Of a DNA stretch of 60,162 nt, positions 58,260 to 60,162 are shown piece by piece. Every line of letters begins with the position of its first letter. Position 1 is the stretch's first letter. The position numbers and the translations under genes were made by a program. The notes beneath the pieces were generated by a model. That model was given only the letters and a program-made list of their open reading frames with translations. It was not told where the DNA came from and did no database searches. Source of the stretch: Streptomyces sp. CC208A (lineage in GTDB: Bacteria > Actinomycetota > Actinomycetes > Streptomycetales > Streptomycetaceae); NCBI RefSeq assembly GCF_030010625.1, contig NZ_JASCXN010000041.1:1-60162 (forward strand), written 5' to 3'.

Positions 58260-59464
58260 ATGGGACGGCGCACGGACGGGACGCGCCCCGGCACGGGGAG
58301 CCGGGACGAGGGGTTCCGGCTGTGGAGCCGGCACGACGGGCTCGTCGCCGTCGGCGCCGCGGCTGTCGACCTCGTCGGTTTCACCGTCACCAGTCAGATG
58401 GACCAGGGGCAGGTGCCGGTGGCCGGCTGCCTGATCGCGGTCGCCGCCTCCCTGTTCCTGCTGGCCCGCCGCCGCGCGCCACTGGGCGTCCTCGGGGGCG
58501 TCCTGGTGGTGAACCTGTCGCTCAACTGGTTCAGTGCCGTCGGCCAGCACTACGGTGCCGCCACCGTCGTCGCGCTCTTCACCGTCGTACGCCACCACCG
58601 TGCCGCGGTCGGTACGGCGGCCGTCGCCGGCTGCGTCACGGTGCTCCAGTTCGTCCACCCGGGGCTGCCCGCGCCGTCCCTGCTCGAGTTCGTCGCCAAC
58701 CTCACGTCCGCGCTGTTCGTGGCCGGTGCCGCCGTCGCCGTCAACCGCTGGCAGCGCAACGCCGAGACCCACCGGCGGCTCCTCGCCGACCGCGCCGTCG
58801 CCGAGGAACGGCGCCGCATCGCCCACGAGTTGCACGACATCGTCGCCCATCACCTGACTACGATGCAGCTGCTCGCCGGAGGTGCCCGCGCCAACCTCGA
58901 ACGTTCCCCCGAGACGGCCCGCGAGGCGCTCGTCGACCTGGAGGGTTCCGGCCGCACCGCCCTGCACGAGATGCGTCATCTGCTCGACGTGCTGCGTGCC
59001 GACGACGAGAGCGGCGAGGGCGACGAGGGCGAGGCAACAGCCCCGCAGCCCGGCGTCGACGACCTCGACCGCATCGTCGAGGACAGTCGCCGCGCCGGCC
59101 TCCCCACCACCCTCACCACCGACGGCGAGCCTCGGACGCTGCCGCCCAGCGTCGCGCTCGCCGTCTTCCGCATCGTCCAGGAAGCCCTCACCAACGCCCG
59201 CAAGCACGCCGGCCACGGCGCGCGGGTCGACGTACGGCTCAGCTACACGGCTCACGAGGTACGGGTCGACGTCACCGACGACGGTCCACGCCCCGGTCGT
59301 CCCGCCATGCGCGGCTCGGGCTACGGGCTCATGGGATGCGCGAACGTGTCGCCCTCCACGGCGGCACCCTGCACGCCGGACCGGAGGACGGAGGCTTCAC
59401 CGTCCGCGCCCGTCTGCCCCTGCCCACCGATCGCCCCACCGGTCGCCAGGAGACGTACGCGTGA
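58260..59464 (+). pseudogene. NarL-family sensor histidine kinase with a single-base frameshift
   Basis: The N-terminal half has four to five membrane helices. The HisKA_3 domain carries phosphoacceptor His192 in AHELHDIVAHHL, and the ATPase domain shows the N-box (ALTNARKHAG) and DVTDDGPRPG. At about 59334 the frame GYGLMG continues as CANVSPSTAAP, whereas shifting by one base gives MRERVALHGGTLHAGPEDGG and FTVRARLPLP, the normal end of this family, finishing at a TGA that overlaps the response-regulator GTG. One base is missing after ATGGG. This could be a real inactivation or an assembly error; ATP-binding G2/G3 residues would be lost if real. Confidence 0.85.
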
Positions 59465-60138
59465 ACGCGCCCGTGAAGGTCCTCATCGCCGACGACCAGC
59501 CCCTGGTCCGCCGCGGCCTCGCGCTGATGCTCGCTCCGGAGCCGGGCTTCAAGGTCGTCGCCGAGGCCGCCGACGGCGCAGAGGCGGTGCGCCTCGCCCA
59601 TGAGTGCCGGCCCGACGTGGTCATCATGGACATCCGCATGCCGGTCCTCGACGGCATCGCCGCCACCGAGCGCCTCACCGTCGAACTGCCCGGCTGCCGT
59701 GTCCTGGCCCTGAGCACCTTCGACATGGACGAGCACGTCGTGGCCGCCCTGCGCGCCGGCGCCTGCGGCTTCCTCCCCAAGGACATCTCACCCGAGGACC
59801 TCGTCGCTGCCCTGCACGTGGTCCGCGACGGCGAGGCCATCCTCGCCTCGCGGCTCCTGACCCGTCTCATCTCCGCGCACGTCACAGCCCCCGCCCACCG
59901 GCCGACGCCCCCGGCGCCTTCCGGCACCGACGGCCTCACCCCGCGCGAGCGGGAGGTGTGGCGGCTGATCGCCTGCGGCCTGGACAACACGGAGATAGCC
60001 ACTCGGCTCGGTGTGAGCGCCTCCACCGTGAAGAACCACATCACCGGCCTCTTCGCCGAACTCGGAGTCCGCGACCGCGCCCAGGCGGTCATCGCCGCAT
60101 ACGAGACGGGCCTGGTGACGGTCCGCCGGGAGGCGTGA
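59461..60138 (+). CDS. NarL/LuxR-type response regulator
   Basis: 225 residues. Receiver domain with acidic pair DD near residues 11-12, phosphoacceptor Asp57 in VVIMDIRMP and Lys in FLPKD. A linker of about 25 residues leads to a LuxR HTH, LTPREREVWRLIACGLDNTEIATRL then GVSASTVKNHI. It starts at GTG 59461, overlapping the kinase stop as GTGA. It is the cognate partner of the kinase. Target genes are unknown, but the adjacent MMPL exporter is a natural candidate. Confidence 0.93.
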   Translation: MNAPVKVLIADDQPLVRRGLALMLAPEPGFKVVAEAADGAEAVRLAHECRPDVVIMDIRMPVLDGIAATERLTVELPGCRVLALSTFDMDEHVVAALRAGACGFLPKDISPEDLVAALHVVRDGEAILASRLLTRLISAHVTAPAHRPTPPAPSGTDGLTPREREVWRLIACGLDNTEIATRLGVSASTVKNHITGLFAELGVRDRAQAVIAAYETGLVTVRREA

Positions 60139-60162
60139 TCCCTGCTCATACCGTATGAGGCA

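Overview
The window looks like a Streptomyces chromosome, or that of a close relative. It is about 70% GC, many starts are GTG, genes in operons overlap by 1-4 bases, secreted proteins carry Tat signals, and neither sugar ABC operon has its own ATPase. Typical Streptomyces modules are present: a LacI-SBP-permease-permease-GH3 (bxl-type) cluster, Hsp18 opposite a RheA-like regulator, and an LytS/NarL-type two-component pair.

Layout. (1) 1-3690, minus strand: metal homeostasis. A ZnuA/C/B-type importer lies behind a perfect 19-bp palindrome and is followed by a PacL-like (DUF1490) protein and a CtpC-like P-type ATPase cut by the window edge. (2) 3734-39725: a large glycan-degradation region with GH39-like, CE7, GH3, SGNH esterase-CBM13, GH36, GH43, GH42, GH74 and GH31 enzymes, a YtcQ/LplB/YtcP-type ABC importer and a LacI regulator (21733-22737). 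PhyH, Gfo/Idh, two AraC regulators and a sulfotransferase are interspersed. (3) 39242-41800: eroding DNA around an intact tandem-Nudix protein. (4) 41908-46044: 3-hydroxybutyrate/ketone-body module (3-hydroxybutyrate dehydrogenase, secreted alpha/beta hydrolase, CoA-transferase A and B). (5) 46162-52842: bxlR and bxlEFGA-like xylobiose uptake and hydrolysis. (6) 52875-60138: Cys-rich small protein, two DUF2267 proteins, Hsp18/RheA, an MMPL exporter and a frameshifted histidine kinase with its response regulator.

Main result. At least eight copies of the palindrome TCGAAGCGCTTCRA (core GAAGCGCTTC) sit in front of the GH3-CE7 unit, the GH36-GH43 unit, the lacI gene, the ABC-GH74-GH42 operon, a decayed GH3, a decayed GH42 and a GH3/GH1 relic that overlaps GH31. 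This reads as one local regulon. The combination of secreted endo-xyloglucanase (GH74), importer, GH31 alpha-xylosidase, GH42 beta-galactosidase, GH3 beta-glucosidase, GH43 and deacetylases fits a xyloglucan (or related hemicellulose) utilisation locus under the LacI protein. The function is inferred. The operators, gene order and catalytic motifs are seen directly.

The locus is partly decaying. I find multi-frameshift remains of a GH3, a GH42, a second GH3 fused to a GH1, a GH63/MGH1-like tail and an IS5-type transposase, and further on of a PCMT methyltransferase and an MHS transporter. Several decayed genes still have intact operators. No tRNA, rRNA, CRISPR array or intact insertion sequence was seen.
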